From: Sphaerosporella brunnea
Lineage: Eukaryota; Ascomycota; Pezizomycetes; Pezizales; Pyronemataceae
Direction of reading: 5' to 3'
DNA length: 64,000 nucleotides
NCBI GenBank assembly: GCA_008704415.1
Contig: VXIS01000090.1
Location: 62,001-126,000 of the forward strand
The position numbers and the translations under genes were made by a program. How positions within the stretch are numbered: the first letter of the stretch is position 1; every line of letters begins with the position of its first letter. This document shows, piece after piece, positions 20,784-31,133 of this stretch. The notes under the pieces were generated by a model, which searched no databases, was not told where the DNA came from, and saw only the letters and a program-made list of their open reading frames with translations.

Positions 20784-23766
20784 GATGTATGTATAAAGCT
20801 TCAATACTAAGAGGCAACAGAGGGAACAAAGGATGCGGGTCTCGGGAGCGGGTTTTGGGGAAGGGTCTCTTGTTGGGTGTGGTCTCGGGCCAGTAGTTAG
20901 CAGGAGCTCCAAAGGCAGGCAATTGGGGGGGGGTTATATACTTGTTACTACCAGGCTCACTTTGGGGGGGGGGGGGAGTCTTGTGACGGCAAAAGGCAAA
21001 CAGCGGAAGGAAGCAGTTACCGTCCTAGCTGTAAGATACATACGGCCGTCCCGCCAACCAGCGCCACAGCTCCCCGTTCGAGCTCCCCCCGCGCTGCCAG
21101 GGGTCCCTGCCCACCCAATCGCATGCGGTTCCAACATGCACGTCAGCCCGCAAATCGCCGGCCAACCGCCAAGACGAAGGTCACGAGCGCTTCGGCGAGG
21201 TTACCCACGGGAACTGCGCAAGCCGCCTGAACGCTCTGCTCGATTCGCACGTTTTCCAACGGCACTCAAAAAATGTATAAACAGCACAAACAGCCATCTT
21301 CTTCCAGTAGAAAACCCCATCGAAAACATATTGGACTCGAAACCCCTCCCCCACCTGCAAAACGCCTCTTCTCCACCTTCACATTCGCATGTGGGCAGGT
21401 TCCGGAGTTCGGTTGCGCTTCTCGGCCTCCCCCGGCACAGCCAGAATTCGGGACTGTGTTCCACCTACCTCTAAGTGTTAGACCGAAAGCACCGGCCCGC
21501 GAAGAACTACCTCTAAGTGTTAGACCCGAAAAAAACAACAGAAAAGCAATGCACGCGGGATGTTTCAAACTTTCAACGAAAAAAAAAACGCCATGAGCTT
21601 TTGTTCCGATTGACCGACGTGCAGAGCTGACGCAATTTCATGTTCCAACATCTCCCGATAGGGAGAATTTTGCCAACCATCGAGATCGGGGGCTTTGGAT
21701 AGATGCCGGGGAGCTGCCGCTGGCCAACGGTATTCTATGGAAAGCACTGTTTGTGGGACGGAGCTGCCATCTGAAGAGGGGCTCAAACGATAGTATGTAC
21801 ACCGGATATAGCGAGTGACCTCGCATGAAAATTGGATTTCCGGATCCACTCCCCGATACTATTGGTAATCTGTACAACCCCCGAGGAGCGATCAAGGTAG
21901 TCCGATGACTCCATGGATCACTCGAGCAAAACACAGCACAGCACATAGACGCAAACAGTATGGATGGATCCAAACGCTAAAGTCATAACAAGCAAACGAT
22001 TGATGCAATCCAGCTTAAGCTCATCTTACGTGCTATTTCACCGTTTGCGCCCGCCCGCAAAAAAAGCCGGTATAATTCCTCCTTGCTAGGTTAATAGGAA
22101 CCAGTGGGGTACTGTAGTGCGGTGGTGTTTACGGGCGGTGAGTGATCAGCGATGGAGAGCGAGCGGAGACGGCCCTGCTCACTCCGTCTGGCTCGAGAAT
22201 ACCTATAAGAAGCCAATTGCAATGTCCGGACACCTGAAGTAAAAGGTCACTTCAAAATAATTTGCTTGGATTGGTGGCAGCCAGAGTCTGCTTGCTACAA
22301 CTGCCCTTTGAATGTCATAACTAGCATGTGATATGTAAACTCGGCCTTAACAAATGCGGTGTTTGAGCCACGGTGGCACAGTGACTGTGCCATACTCTGG
22401 ATTAGTTGATCCCTGATCCCACGCACTCACGCTACCCGCACCGGGAAATAATAATATCAATCAAAATTCGATCCCATAACCTCGCACCCAGAATCTTCTG
22501 CTGTCCGGGTGAGTTTTAGAGCCCCCCATTTCTACCGCAAAGATCCTTATCACAGATCAAAGAGCATCAAGTTCAAAAAAATATAATTGCAAACCGATTT
22601 CATTCCAGTAGTTTTCGGCAGTGATGAATTTGTTCTTTTCCCTTGCCTGGCATCCACTTGACGATTTTCCTTCCCTTGGTGTGATTTTGAACTGGCCGTA
22701 AGCGGCCGAATACAATATGATTATGCGGCAGGCAGTTGCATCAGCCATCTCCAACCCTGAAATACGTCAAAAACGGCAATTATGTGCAGAAAGACCCACG
22801 AGTAAACCCTCAGCCGGAATGAGTCCGAGTGATACCCAGTGAGTCAAACCTTCCATCTTTCACTCTCAACAACAGCATTCCTGGAGAAACTGCAGCCCAA
22901 GACCTGCTTTTCAAAATCTCCCTGCCTTTGAATTCACCTCTTCCGTCCGTAAGTGTTCCCAAACCTTGGCAAATTTCCTTCGAAACTTATTAAGAAGTGG
23001 CTACTTTGTACACGTAGGCGCAGGCTTGTCAATAGCCAGCCTGTGCGTTTGATCAAGTGTTTCTCTACCCTAAAGAATCAACGGATGGCTTGTAGAGCCG
23101 AAAGTGTTGATACATGGTCCCCACCGCCAAAGCTTCGTATGTTTTCAGCACATTTTACCGTTGAAGGTCTCTCTTGCTTTCATTTGCCCTACTACAACGT
23201 TTCACTCCCCCAGAGCTTCTCCGAAGCATCGTAAATGCTGTGAAGACGCCCCACCAACGTTTGCCTACGTCGACCATCTGCATACAACCACACAACATTA
23301 CCAAGACGTTTTTTTTACCCCCCTTTTTACAACAGTAGTAGGTAGAGTACATACAAATCTGTGGTGTAGTAAGGGCAACACTCGAAAACTTGATGGAACA
23401 AGAGCGGCGTAAGAGACGGTAGAGATGATGTAGAGATGGTGTATATCGTGAATTACATGAAGAGGAGAGTGGGCAAGCCCATAAATCTCCGCGCACTAGC
23501 TTACAGCCACAACAGGTGTCGAGTGATGGGGTGCAGAAGGTTCGGACAGTATACGCTGTGATGCCAACCTACAAATCATGTACACAGCGCCCTCCTTACG
23601 TTACACATAGGTAAACCATCCAAACTCCATTTTTTGCATATGACACAAAACGGACACTCTGGCTGCCGGCGCGCATCTAATCATCACATCTCATCCCACC
23701 CCAGCAGCGTAGGTATATCGACAGTCGAAACACTGCCCCCCCCCCCCCCACAAACACATACCAGCC
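20784..23766. other. 3-kb intergenic region between OAT and RPB5
   Basis: No convincing gene. G runs lie near 20926-20976. A 20-bp direct repeat (CTACCTCTAAGTGTTAGACC) occurs at 21465 and 21507. A perfect short inverted repeat TGGCACAGTGACTGTGCCA lies near 22374. A LINE 3'-tail fragment is at 22693-22721. The OAT promoter and RPB5 terminator must lie at the two ends. Confidence 0.5.
22693..22721 (+). repeat. LINE 3'-end fragment with hairpin
   Basis: GGCCGTAAGCGGCC followed by GAATACAATATGATT matches, apart from one base, the 3' end of the truncated LINE at 38539-39457 (read on its own strand). The hairpin arms are kept through a wobble pair. No poly(A) follows, so this is an old or chimaeric fragment. 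Confidence 0.55.
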
Positions 23767-24489
23767 TTAACCCAAGCAGAGACGATAACTAGCGTAACGA
23801 CCTGATGTCTCACTCCTGCGAATGATTTTAACGACATTTCCCTTCTTCAGACCGAAATATCTAGCGACGGGGTCATCCTTCTGGATTCGCGGCAGCTGGG
23901 ACTCCTTTAGACGGTATCTCTGGAGCAACGCCTTCTTCTCCAGCTTGCTGAGCAGCACATGTTTGGGCACCAGCTCGTGCTTGGTGATATTAACGAGCAA
24001 GTTCTCCTCCAAGAATATCTCGACGGTACACTCCTTCTCGACAGCCGCAAAGCTCTTAAGGGATGCAGCGGTGGGTGCATTGATGCAGACCATGATGCCG
24101 GTGTGGTAGTTTCCATCCTTGACTCTGTGGACGAAGGCCTTCGCCTGCTTGACACCGATCGATGGGTCGGGGATGAACTCGACCCAGATGGGGCCGCAGT
24201 CCGGGGGAGTGCCGGGCTTGAGGGAGGCGTGCACATCGAGCATGCGCTCCGACGGGTTTGCCGAGAAGGAAAGCGCTTTGCGTTGCGGACGCCCTTCGCT
24301 GTCGCAGAACCGCGCTTGGAACTCGGAAAGTGGGATCTGGTACTCTTCCTCCGAAATCTCGTAGCCCTAGGGCGTGCGTTAGTGTTCAGCGCCGCGGCTG
24401 CGGTAGAGGCGCTCACGTACACGGTCGGCGACCATCTCGTGAATGGTCTTCCACGCGCGCCACACGCGTGACGCTTCACGATCGGCCAT
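23767..24489 (-). CDS. RPB5: RNA polymerase I/II/III common subunit Rpb5 (RPABC1)
   Basis: Minus-strand exons 24489-24421 and 24366-23767, separated by a 54-nt intron, give 222 aa (yeast 215). The N-terminal jaw domain starts with SRVWRAWKTIHEMVADRGYE. The C-terminal assembly domain has the near-invariant ITKHELVPKH, RYRLKESQLPRIQKDDPVAR and VVKIIRRSETSGRYASYR. Rpb5 is shared by all three nuclear RNA polymerases and contacts downstream DNA. Confidence 0.96.
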
Positions 24490-24772
24490 TGTGGTAGGAA
24501 GGATTTGTCGCTGTATTAAGGTTGTGGTGGTTTAGGCAAGAGACGGAGATCTGTTGTCGAGTTATTGGGGGCGGGGTAGTTTGTGTATCGTGGTTTGTAT
24601 GTCGTGGTTTGGTGGTTGTTGGATGATTAGAAAGACGGGAAGAGATGTGGTCGAGGTAAGGTTTCCTCGCGTCGGGTAGGATTTTGTTAGCGGGCTTGGC
24701 AAGTTCACGACCATGACATCACGTGAAGAAACTTCAAATTTTACGTTATCGTACAATACATGCCCCATAGCA

Positions 24773-26464
24773 CTAAAATCCTAGAAGAAACTTCATCCAG
24801 TCGATAGCCTTGTCCACACCCTCCTGGCGCAGAGCGCTGATGGGTATCAATCCAACCTCTCGAGCCGCAGAATTTGCCTCTAAATGTTTTTTGAGCGCCC
24901 AGTACTTCTCTTCCGTGCCTTCAACGTCTGCCTTGTTGGCGATCACAAACCACGGCTTTGTACTCATCTTTTCCCGCTTTCGCACAGCCTCGCCGGCAGG
25001 CAACTCATCGAAATCAGAGTCTTCGGGAACGTTCCATGGAACACCGGTGTACGTCACCAATCCCTCTTCTGGCTCAAGTTTGGCCTTGAGCTCGGGGTTA
25101 AGGTCTTCTGGCTCCAGTTCCTCGCCAACAAAATCCCCACCCATCTCCGCCATCATTCCCAGTCCCTCAGGGTTGTCTTCTCCGTTTTCGTAGGCGATGA
25201 CCTCGGCCCACAGCGACTCCAGGTCCCCGAGAGGATCGGGCCTACTCAAGTCCACCACAAAGGCCAAGACACGCGCACGCTCCACATGGCGCAAGAAGCC
25301 ATGCCCGAGACCCTTGTTCATGTGGGCATTGGCTATCAATCCAGGAATATCGGCAATCGTGAATCTTGGCTGAATGTGTTCTCCTTCCGGTCCAGAGTAA
25401 TTGGAAAGATCCCTATCCTCCATGACAACCGTGCCGATGTTGGGTGTAAGCGTTGTAAACGCCCACTCTCCCACTCTTGCTTTTCTTCTGGAGACAGCTC
25501 TCAGGAATGAACTCTTCCCTGCATTCGGCAATCCCACCAAGCCCACATCCGCCAACACCTTGAGCTCCAACTGGAGCTTCATCTTAGCGCCCTTGTTTCC
25601 CTTTGTCGCAAACTTCGGCCTCCGCAGCGTCGGGGTGATAAAATGAGGGTTTCCCAAGCCACCCGGCGCTCCAGGTACTAACAAAATAGGCTGTGGAGTG
25701 GGCTTGTCCAGATCCAAATGGATTCGTGTGGGGTGTGTATGCCTGAGCAGCTGGCTTGCGCTCTGGTGGTGGTAGACTGGGTATTCCGCCGCCTCGAAGT
25801 TGGGGTCCCTCAAATTATCTTCTGTAGACTGCGGATAATGCGCCCACTTCTCATTCTCTCCATGGCTCCCCTCCTCTGTGGTATCATGCTCGCTCGGATC
25901 GTACCTCGAGATCTCCCGCACCACTGTCCCCACGGGGACACGGATCACGATGTCCTCACCACGCTTTCCCGAAAGATTACTCCCACGTCCGTTGGCCCCG
26001 TTTCCAGCTTTTATCACACCTTGTCGACCAAGCTTATGGAGCGATGTCTCGCCGTATACGGCTTGTATGTAGATGCTACCGCCTGCACCCCCAGAGCCGC
26101 CGTTGGGAGGACCATTCGGAACGAATTTTTCGCGCAGAAAAGAAACGCAGCCGTTACCACCGTCGCCTGCCGCTACCAGAATCGGTCGGAGGTCGGAGAA
26201 GGGCGCAGATGTGTACTCATGCTGAGGATGCTCGGGGTTTGTGGTCGAGGCCAATGCCGGATCATCATTTTGGTGACAGCGGCAGGTGGAAGAGAAGCTG
26301 CGTCGCGAGAGGAAGGAAATGGCGAGGGTAGTGTGGTTGAGAAGACGTGGATATAGGAAAGGCGTGAGAGTTGAATGCAGAATCGTGCGCGGCCGGAGCG
26401 TCATGGTTGCCATTGCACAAAATCCGATCGGAGCAGAGGCGCAGTGGCAGTGGGAGGTTTTCAA
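24773..26464 (-). CDS. MTG2: Mitochondrial Obg-family GTPase Mtg2
   Basis: Intronless, up to 563 aa. The likely start is M1 (26464), M18 (26413) or M21 (26404); the later ones leave a typical basic, Ser/Arg-rich mitochondrial presequence. The Obg fold follows (AAGDGGNGCVSFLREKF, GGSGGAGG). The GTPase domain has the P-loop GLPNAGKSS at about residue 310, DIPGL and NKAD. Two acidic insertions (about 205-225 and 440-490) are fungal additions. Mtg2 acts in assembly of the large mitochondrial ribosomal subunit. The gene is divergent from the capping-protein gene with 163 bp between starts. Confidence 0.93.
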   Translation of the reverse strand: MKTSHCHCASAPIGFCAMATMTLRPRTILHSTLTPFLYPRLLNHTTLAISFLSRRSFSSTCRCHQNDDPALASTTNPEHPQHEYTSAPFSDLRPILVAAGDGGNGCVSFLREKFVPNGPPNGGSGGAGGSIYIQAVYGETSLHKLGRQGVIKAGNGANGRGSNLSGKRGEDIVIRVPVGTVVREISRYDPSEHDTTEEGSHGENEKWAHYPQSTEDNLRDPNFEAAEYPVYHHQSASQLLRHTHPTRIHLDLDKPTPQPILLVPGAPGGLGNPHFITPTLRRPKFATKGNKGAKMKLQLELKVLADVGLVGLPNAGKSSFLRAVSRRKARVGEWAFTTLTPNIGTVVMEDRDLSNYSGPEGEHIQPRFTIADIPGLIANAHMNKGLGHGFLRHVERARVLAFVVDLSRPDPLGDLESLWAEVIAYENGEDNPEGLGMMAEMGGDFVGEELEPEDLNPELKAKLEPEEGLVTYTGVPWNVPEDSDFDELPAGEAVRKREKMSTKPWFVIANKADVEGTEEKYWALKKHLEANSAAREVGLIPISALRQEGVDKAIDWMKFLLGF

Positions 26465-26627
26465 GCCTCACATGCAAGCGAATAACCAGTTAGGACGGGG
26501 TCGCTCTCGGAACGTGTTACCCGTCGAGTCGACCCCACTACTTCGCACCACCTCCTGAAGCTCACCCCCGAAGCTCTAAAACGCCAGCAAATCCATCGCT
26601 ATCGCCGCGCCATCAACAACCATCACA

Positions 26628-27594
26628 ATGGCCTCGCAGGACCCCTTCGACTGCTCTCTGTACGTCTCTCCCCACCTCGTAGCTTATGCCGCTAACGCCC
26701 TCTAGCGACCTCCTCCGCCGTCTCAACCCCAAGAACACTACCGCCAACCTGAACACCCTGATCAACCTCGTCCCGGACCTTACGGAGGACCTGCTATCGT
26801 CCGTCGATCAGCCGCTGCAGCTTGCTCGCTGCGCGAAAACCCAGCGCGAGTATCTCCTCTGCGACTACAACCGTGACGGCGACAGCTACCGGTCCCCATG
26901 GAGCAACGAGTACACGCCCGCGCTGTCCGACGCGACATACCCGAGCGAGAAGCTGCGGAAGATGGAAATTGCCGCTAACCAGGCGTTTGATGTGTACCGT
27001 GAGCTGTACTACGAGGGTGGTGTCAGCAGTGTTTACTTCTGGAACCTTGACGACGGGTTCGCCGGTGTTGTGCTGCTCAAGAAATGTATGCCCTGTCCTT
27101 TCCAGCTGGGAGGACGGAACATTGTTGACGCAGCTTGGTAGCCGTCGCTTCTGGCCCTAAAAGCACAGGAACGTGGGACTCTATCCACGTGTTTGAAGCT
27201 ATCGATGGCGCGCGCACTTGCCACTACAAGCTTACCTCCACCGTGATTCTCAACATGGTGTCTGGTGGAGACGATCTGGGAGAGATGGACTTGTCAGGAA
27301 ACATGACCAGGCAGATTGAAAGCGATATGACCGTTGACAACGCGGAGCGCGACCACATCGCCAACATCGGGAAGCTGGTCGAAGATATGGAGCTTAAGAT
27401 GCGGAATTTACTGCGTATGTTCCTTTTCCCATTGCGAGATGGTGTCACCGCGTGCTAACAGTGGCGCAGAGGAGGTCTACTTCGGTAAGGCCAAGGACGT
27501 AGTGGCGGATCTTCGGAGCGTGGCCACTCTGAGCCAGACTCAGCGAGACCGGGCCATACACCAGGAGATGATCACTTCTATGTCTAGGCGGTAG
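26628..27594 (+). CDS. CAP2: F-actin-capping protein subunit beta
   Basis: Exons 26628-26659, 26706-27085, 27142-27414 and 27470-27594 give 269 aa, the normal length for CapZ-beta. The first exon has only 10 codons and 2 bases ([10 protein letters not shown]). Conserved blocks include [54 protein letters not shown] and the C-terminal [16 protein letters not shown], which precedes the actin-binding tentacle. With the alpha subunit it caps barbed ends of actin filaments at cortical patches. Confidence 0.96.
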
Positions 27595-28290
27595 GTCTCG
27601 TCTGGCAAGGATGTGATGGGTGACAATGCGTGTGTTGTTTTATGTGCCGGCGGCTTGCGGGATACCTAGTGCGCGTAATAAAAGATCTGACTACTACCAT
27701 TGCTGATTCGGGATGAGTGACACCAAAAACAACAATATTGCCACTCCGGAGTGGATACATTACCGTGTTCAAGACGGCGGGAGTACGAACGTCCTATGTC
27801 TGTTTTCCAAAGTATAACCATGTATAAAAGCTTAATATGGCATGGAGACTGAGGCGTCCAGGCCGACCGTGACAGCGCACTGGCAAATAGAACCACCTCA
27901 GCCAGAAGGTCAGGGAGTGCGGGGGGCCATGTCTGGATTTTGAGTAACTCCCAGTCAGAACAGCTATAAAGTCCTCGTTCACTCGCAATAGCAGTAACCC
28001 AAAAAACTCACCGAAGACCTCGAATCTCAAAATATCCCATCTTCCGGTGCCAAGCCATCGCCAGAGCCAGAGCAGGGGGGGCGGCAGTTAATGGGAGATC
28101 GAGTGATACGACGTGAGTACCGCGTGTGGCAGCAACTGGATTTTTTGGCCCGCGACCTCTCTATCCACGCCAGCTTCACATCACCAGCTTCCGCTGCTTC
28201 ACATCGCCAGCTTCGCGTCACCTTCTGCTTCTTCACACCAGCGTTCTGCAAGCCTGTCGCCGAGGCCTTCGCCGAGCCTTGGTCTTTTGG
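27595..28290. other. Intergenic left flank of the accessory island
   Basis: Follows the capping-protein gene. Nothing recognisable up to about 28118, where sequence related to the tandem array begins (short CAGCTTC..CATC phrases). Confidence 0.45.
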
Positions 28291-29137
28291 GTGAGTTCAT
28301 GCTGCCGCAACTTTGTCAGTTTACATCCGATTGACGCGAGGGTTGATTGTGCAGATTTCTCGGCCCACAACCTCTATCCCTGCGACCTCTGCATCCCCGC
28401 AACCTCTCCATCCCCGTCCGCGCCTGCAAGTTTTGCGCCACCCTTCAACTGCTTCACCATATCAGCTTCGCGTCTGCAAGCTTGTTGCCGAGCCTTTCGC
28501 CAAGCCCTTCGCCGAGCCTTGGTGTTTTGGGTGAGTTCATGCTGCCGCAACTTTGCCAGTTTACATCCGATTGACGCGAGGGTTGATTGTGCAGATTTCT
28601 CGGCCCGCGACCTCTGCATCCCCGCGACCTCTGCATCCCCGCGACCTCTGCATCCCCGCGACCTCTGCATCCCCGCGACCTTTGCATCCCCGTGACCTCT
28701 CCATCCCCGTCCGCGCCTGCAAGTTTTGCGCCACCCTTCAACTGCTTCACCATATCAGCTTTGCGTCTGCAAGCTTGTTGCCGAGCCTTTCGCCGAGCCT
28801 TGGTGTTTCGGGTGAGTTCATGCTGCCGCAACTTTGCCAGTTTACATCCGATTGACGCGAGGGTTGATTGTGCAGATTTTTCGGCCCACAACCTCTATCC
28901 CCGCGACCTCTGCATCCCCGCGATCTCTGCATCCCCGCGACCTCTGCATCCCCGCGACCTCTCCATCCCCGTCCGCGCCTGCAAGTTTTGCGCCACCCTT
29001 CAACTGCTTCACCATATCAGCTTCACGTCTGCAAGCTTGTCGCCGAGCCCTTCGCCGAGCCTTAGTGTTTTGGGTGAGTTCATGCTGCCGCAACTTTGCC
29101 AGTTTACATCCGATTGACGCGAGGGTTGATTGTACAG
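28291..29137 (+). repeat. Tandem array of about 240-280-bp units with intron-like modules
   Basis: Four units each start with a near-identical 64-bp segment, GTGAGTTCATGCTGCCGCAA ... TTGATTGTGCAG, at 28291-28354, 28531-28594, 28812-28875 and 29074-29137. Between them lie 176, 217 and 198 bp. These spacers contain a 17-bp sub-repeat (CCTCTGCATCCCCGCGA, up to five in a row near 28610-28697) and a conserved part GCGCCTGCAAGTTTTGCGCC. The 64-bp segments look like introns, but spacer lengths do not share a phase, so a single coding frame is not supported. Confidence 0.85.
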
Positions 29138-29393
29138 ATTTCTCGACCCGCCACCTCTCCATTACTGCGAGGTTCACGTCACCTTCTGCTGCTTCACCTA
29201 CACCGCTCTGCGTCTGCAAGCCTGTCGCCAGCTTCGCATCACGTTACTTTTTACTGCTTCATCCACGCTATTTGGCATCTCCAACCGACTATCCTTCCTT
29301 CCTGCTGTGCTGAAAAGCCAATTCTTGTCTTCTGTTGGATCCAGGTCCCAGAATTCGTCTTGTAGGGGGCGGAAAAAGAAGCGGCTTTTCAGC

Positions 29394-31133
29394 ATGAGCA
29401 ATCCTTTAAGGATGGATAGAAGGCCTTTGGCTTCTCAACAACCTTTTAGCCAGGCACCGCAACCTCCACCACAGAACTTGATTGCAGAGCCTATTCAACC
29501 CACAACCTCGCCATTTTCACATCCCAACCGGAACATATCTGGACATCGGCTTCCTAAAAGAAAACCTCTAGGCAGTCTGGAGTCATCGGTTTCTTCCTCA
29601 CGTCCACGACTTGAAGAAGACCCTCGTATCTATCTAAACAACATCAAAGATCCTACTGCCTTAAACTTTGAATCACTGGAAAGATATTCGAGCAAGCCAA
29701 AGAAAAAAATGTGCAGAGCACTGGAACAGTATTGGAAGAAAACTCCGACAAAAGTTATACACCTGGATGGAAAACAAGGAAGGTATTATTACAACCTTGC
29801 TTGGAACATCCGTCAGTCTCAAAAGAGCCAACCTCGTCTCTCTTCCTTCACCTCAACTCTTGACCTCTCAACCATACTCAGTCCGGTTGTGCAGGTGAAT
29901 GATGCTGAGGGACTACCATTAGTCATCAAATGTGGTGAAGCTCTCACAACGGATGTTCTTCATGGTAATATTGGGCAAAGGGTGATGAATGCGGCCTTGG
30001 AGTTCTGTCGGCACACTGGAGGTGGTGGGATTGATAAAGTTCGACATACTCCTCACGTCAACGGAGTTGCTTTGTCAGCAGGAAATGCTGAAACTGCGGC
30101 TGATCGATTCCAGAGTGGTACTGCTGGTCTTGGTGTGGCTACTGGTACTTCTACGGCTGGTGCTTCCACGGCTGGTGCTTCCACGGCTGGTGCTTCTACG
30201 GCTGGTGCTTCCACGGCTGGTGCTTCTACGGCTGGTGCTTCCACGGCTGGTGCTTCCACGGCTGGTGCTTCTACGGCTGGTGCTTCTACGGCTGGTGCTT
30301 CTACGGCTGGTGCTTCCACGGCTGGTGCTTCCACGGCTGGTGCTTCTACCACTGGTGCTGGTGCTTCTACGGCTGGTGCTTCCACGGCTGGTGCTTCTAC
30401 GGCTGGTGCTTCTACGGCTGGTGCTGCTGCTGGAAGACCCTCAAGTGGTGCTACTGCTGCTGGCCAACCAAATGCTGAGCGTAGAAACCGGTGTCAACAC
30501 ATATTTCGAGCTCATGCAGCAAGAATGGACGTTAGGGTCAGCAGGCCACATGAAGGCAAGGTGCTAAAACTGTACCACGGCCCACAATCCATATTGGATA
30601 CAAGAGAGAAGGCGGATCAACTCATTGCATTTTTGCATCGGTTAGCTCCTTTAACTCAGATACAAGATGCTTGCTTTCAGCACTTTCTCCCTGAAGATCA
30701 TAAACTGTACCTCATGATTGCAAAATCATTGAACAAAACAATTCTTGATCTTGACAGCAAGGATCCTTATCCAGTGCACTTTGGCTGCTGGCCTGCAAGG
30801 TCTATAGTTCTTAATTCCCCTACAGCCATGCATCGGGATACTGGAGATGCTTGTTGGGGTTTTTGCTGTATTGTTCCACAAGGAAATTTCTCTGGGGGAT
30901 TTTTATGTTTGCCCAGTCTCGGCATCAAATTACCGTGTCCACCTGGTAGTATTATTTTTCTCCGCTCTTATATTTTACCTCACTACATTGAAGACTGGTC
31001 TGGGACGCGGGTTAGTTTCATTAGTTTTTTACATCAAGATGTGGTGCAGTGGTATGAGGAAAACATCACCAAGCAGAGTGTTTTTCCTATTGAGAATATG
31101 CCTGAATTTTATCGCAATAGGCACCGTCATTAA
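29394..31133 (+). CDS. TET/JBP-like 2-oxoglutarate/Fe(II) dioxygenase
   Basis: A single open exon from the ATG at 29394 gives 579 aa; the frame is open further upstream into repeat DNA. The C-terminal half has double-stranded beta-helix oxygenase features: HxD in AMHRDTGDACWGF (H480, D482), a glycine-rich strand GGFLCLPSLGIKLPCPPGS, the distal His in LPHYI (H530) and the 2-oxoglutarate-binding Arg in SGTRVSF (R539). The layout matches the fungal TET/JBP group, whose relatives oxidise 5-methylcytosine or thymine in DNA and are often carried with transposons. N-terminal to it are a Pro-rich region, a basic patch and an unusual run of about 18 STAGA repeats inside the domain. The substrate is inferred. 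A duplicated 5' end lies at 31291. Confidence 0.75.
   Translation: MSNPLRMDRRPLASQQPFSQAPQPPPQNLIAEPIQPTTSPFSHPNRNISGHRLPKRKPLGSLESSVSSSRPRLEEDPRIYLNNIKDPTALNFESLERYSSKPKKKMCRALEQYWKKTPTKVIHLDGKQGRYYYNLAWNIRQSQKSQPRLSSFTSTLDLSTILSPVVQVNDAEGLPLVIKCGEALTTDVLHGNIGQRVMNAALEFCRHTGGGGIDKVRHTPHVNGVALSAGNAETAADRFQSGTAGLGVATGTSTAGASTAGASTAGASTAGASTAGASTAGASTAGASTAGASTAGASTAGASTAGASTAGASTAGASTTGAGASTAGASTAGASTAGASTAGAAAGRPSSGATAAGQPNAERRNRCQHIFRAHAARMDVRVSRPHEGKVLKLYHGPQSILDTREKADQLIAFLHRLAPLTQIQDACFQHFLPEDHKLYLMIAKSLNKTILDLDSKDPYPVHFGCWPARSIVLNSPTAMHRDTGDACWGFCCIVPQGNFSGGFLCLPSLGIKLPCPPGSIIFLRSYILPHYIEDWSGTRVSFISFLHQDVVQWYEENITKQSVFPIENMPEFYRNRHRH
30150..30425 (+). repeat. 15-bp coding minisatellite (STAGA repeats)
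   Basis: About 18 units of GGTGCTTCYACGGCT in tandem inside the dioxygenase gene, with one degenerate unit (ACCACTGGTGCTG). Units differ mainly by C/T at one wobble position. Length is a multiple of three throughout, so copy-number change keeps the frame. Confidence 0.95.

Noticed and set aside
27086..27141. Reading through capping-protein intron 2
   Set aside because: It hits a stop and lacks the conserved continuation; the 56-nt intron restores it.
28118..29137. Overlapping ORFs of 100-190 aa on both strands in the tandem array
   Set aside because: They come from the repeat having few stops in several frames. Spacer lengths (176, 217, 198) do not allow one continuous spliced frame.
30150..30425. 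CRISPR-like array
   Set aside because: Direct 15-bp repeats without unique spacers, coding, in a eukaryote.
30053..30567. VLPRLVLLRLVL-type and VEAPAVEAPA-type ORFs over the minisatellite
   Set aside because: These are shadow frames of the 15-bp repeat inside the dioxygenase gene.
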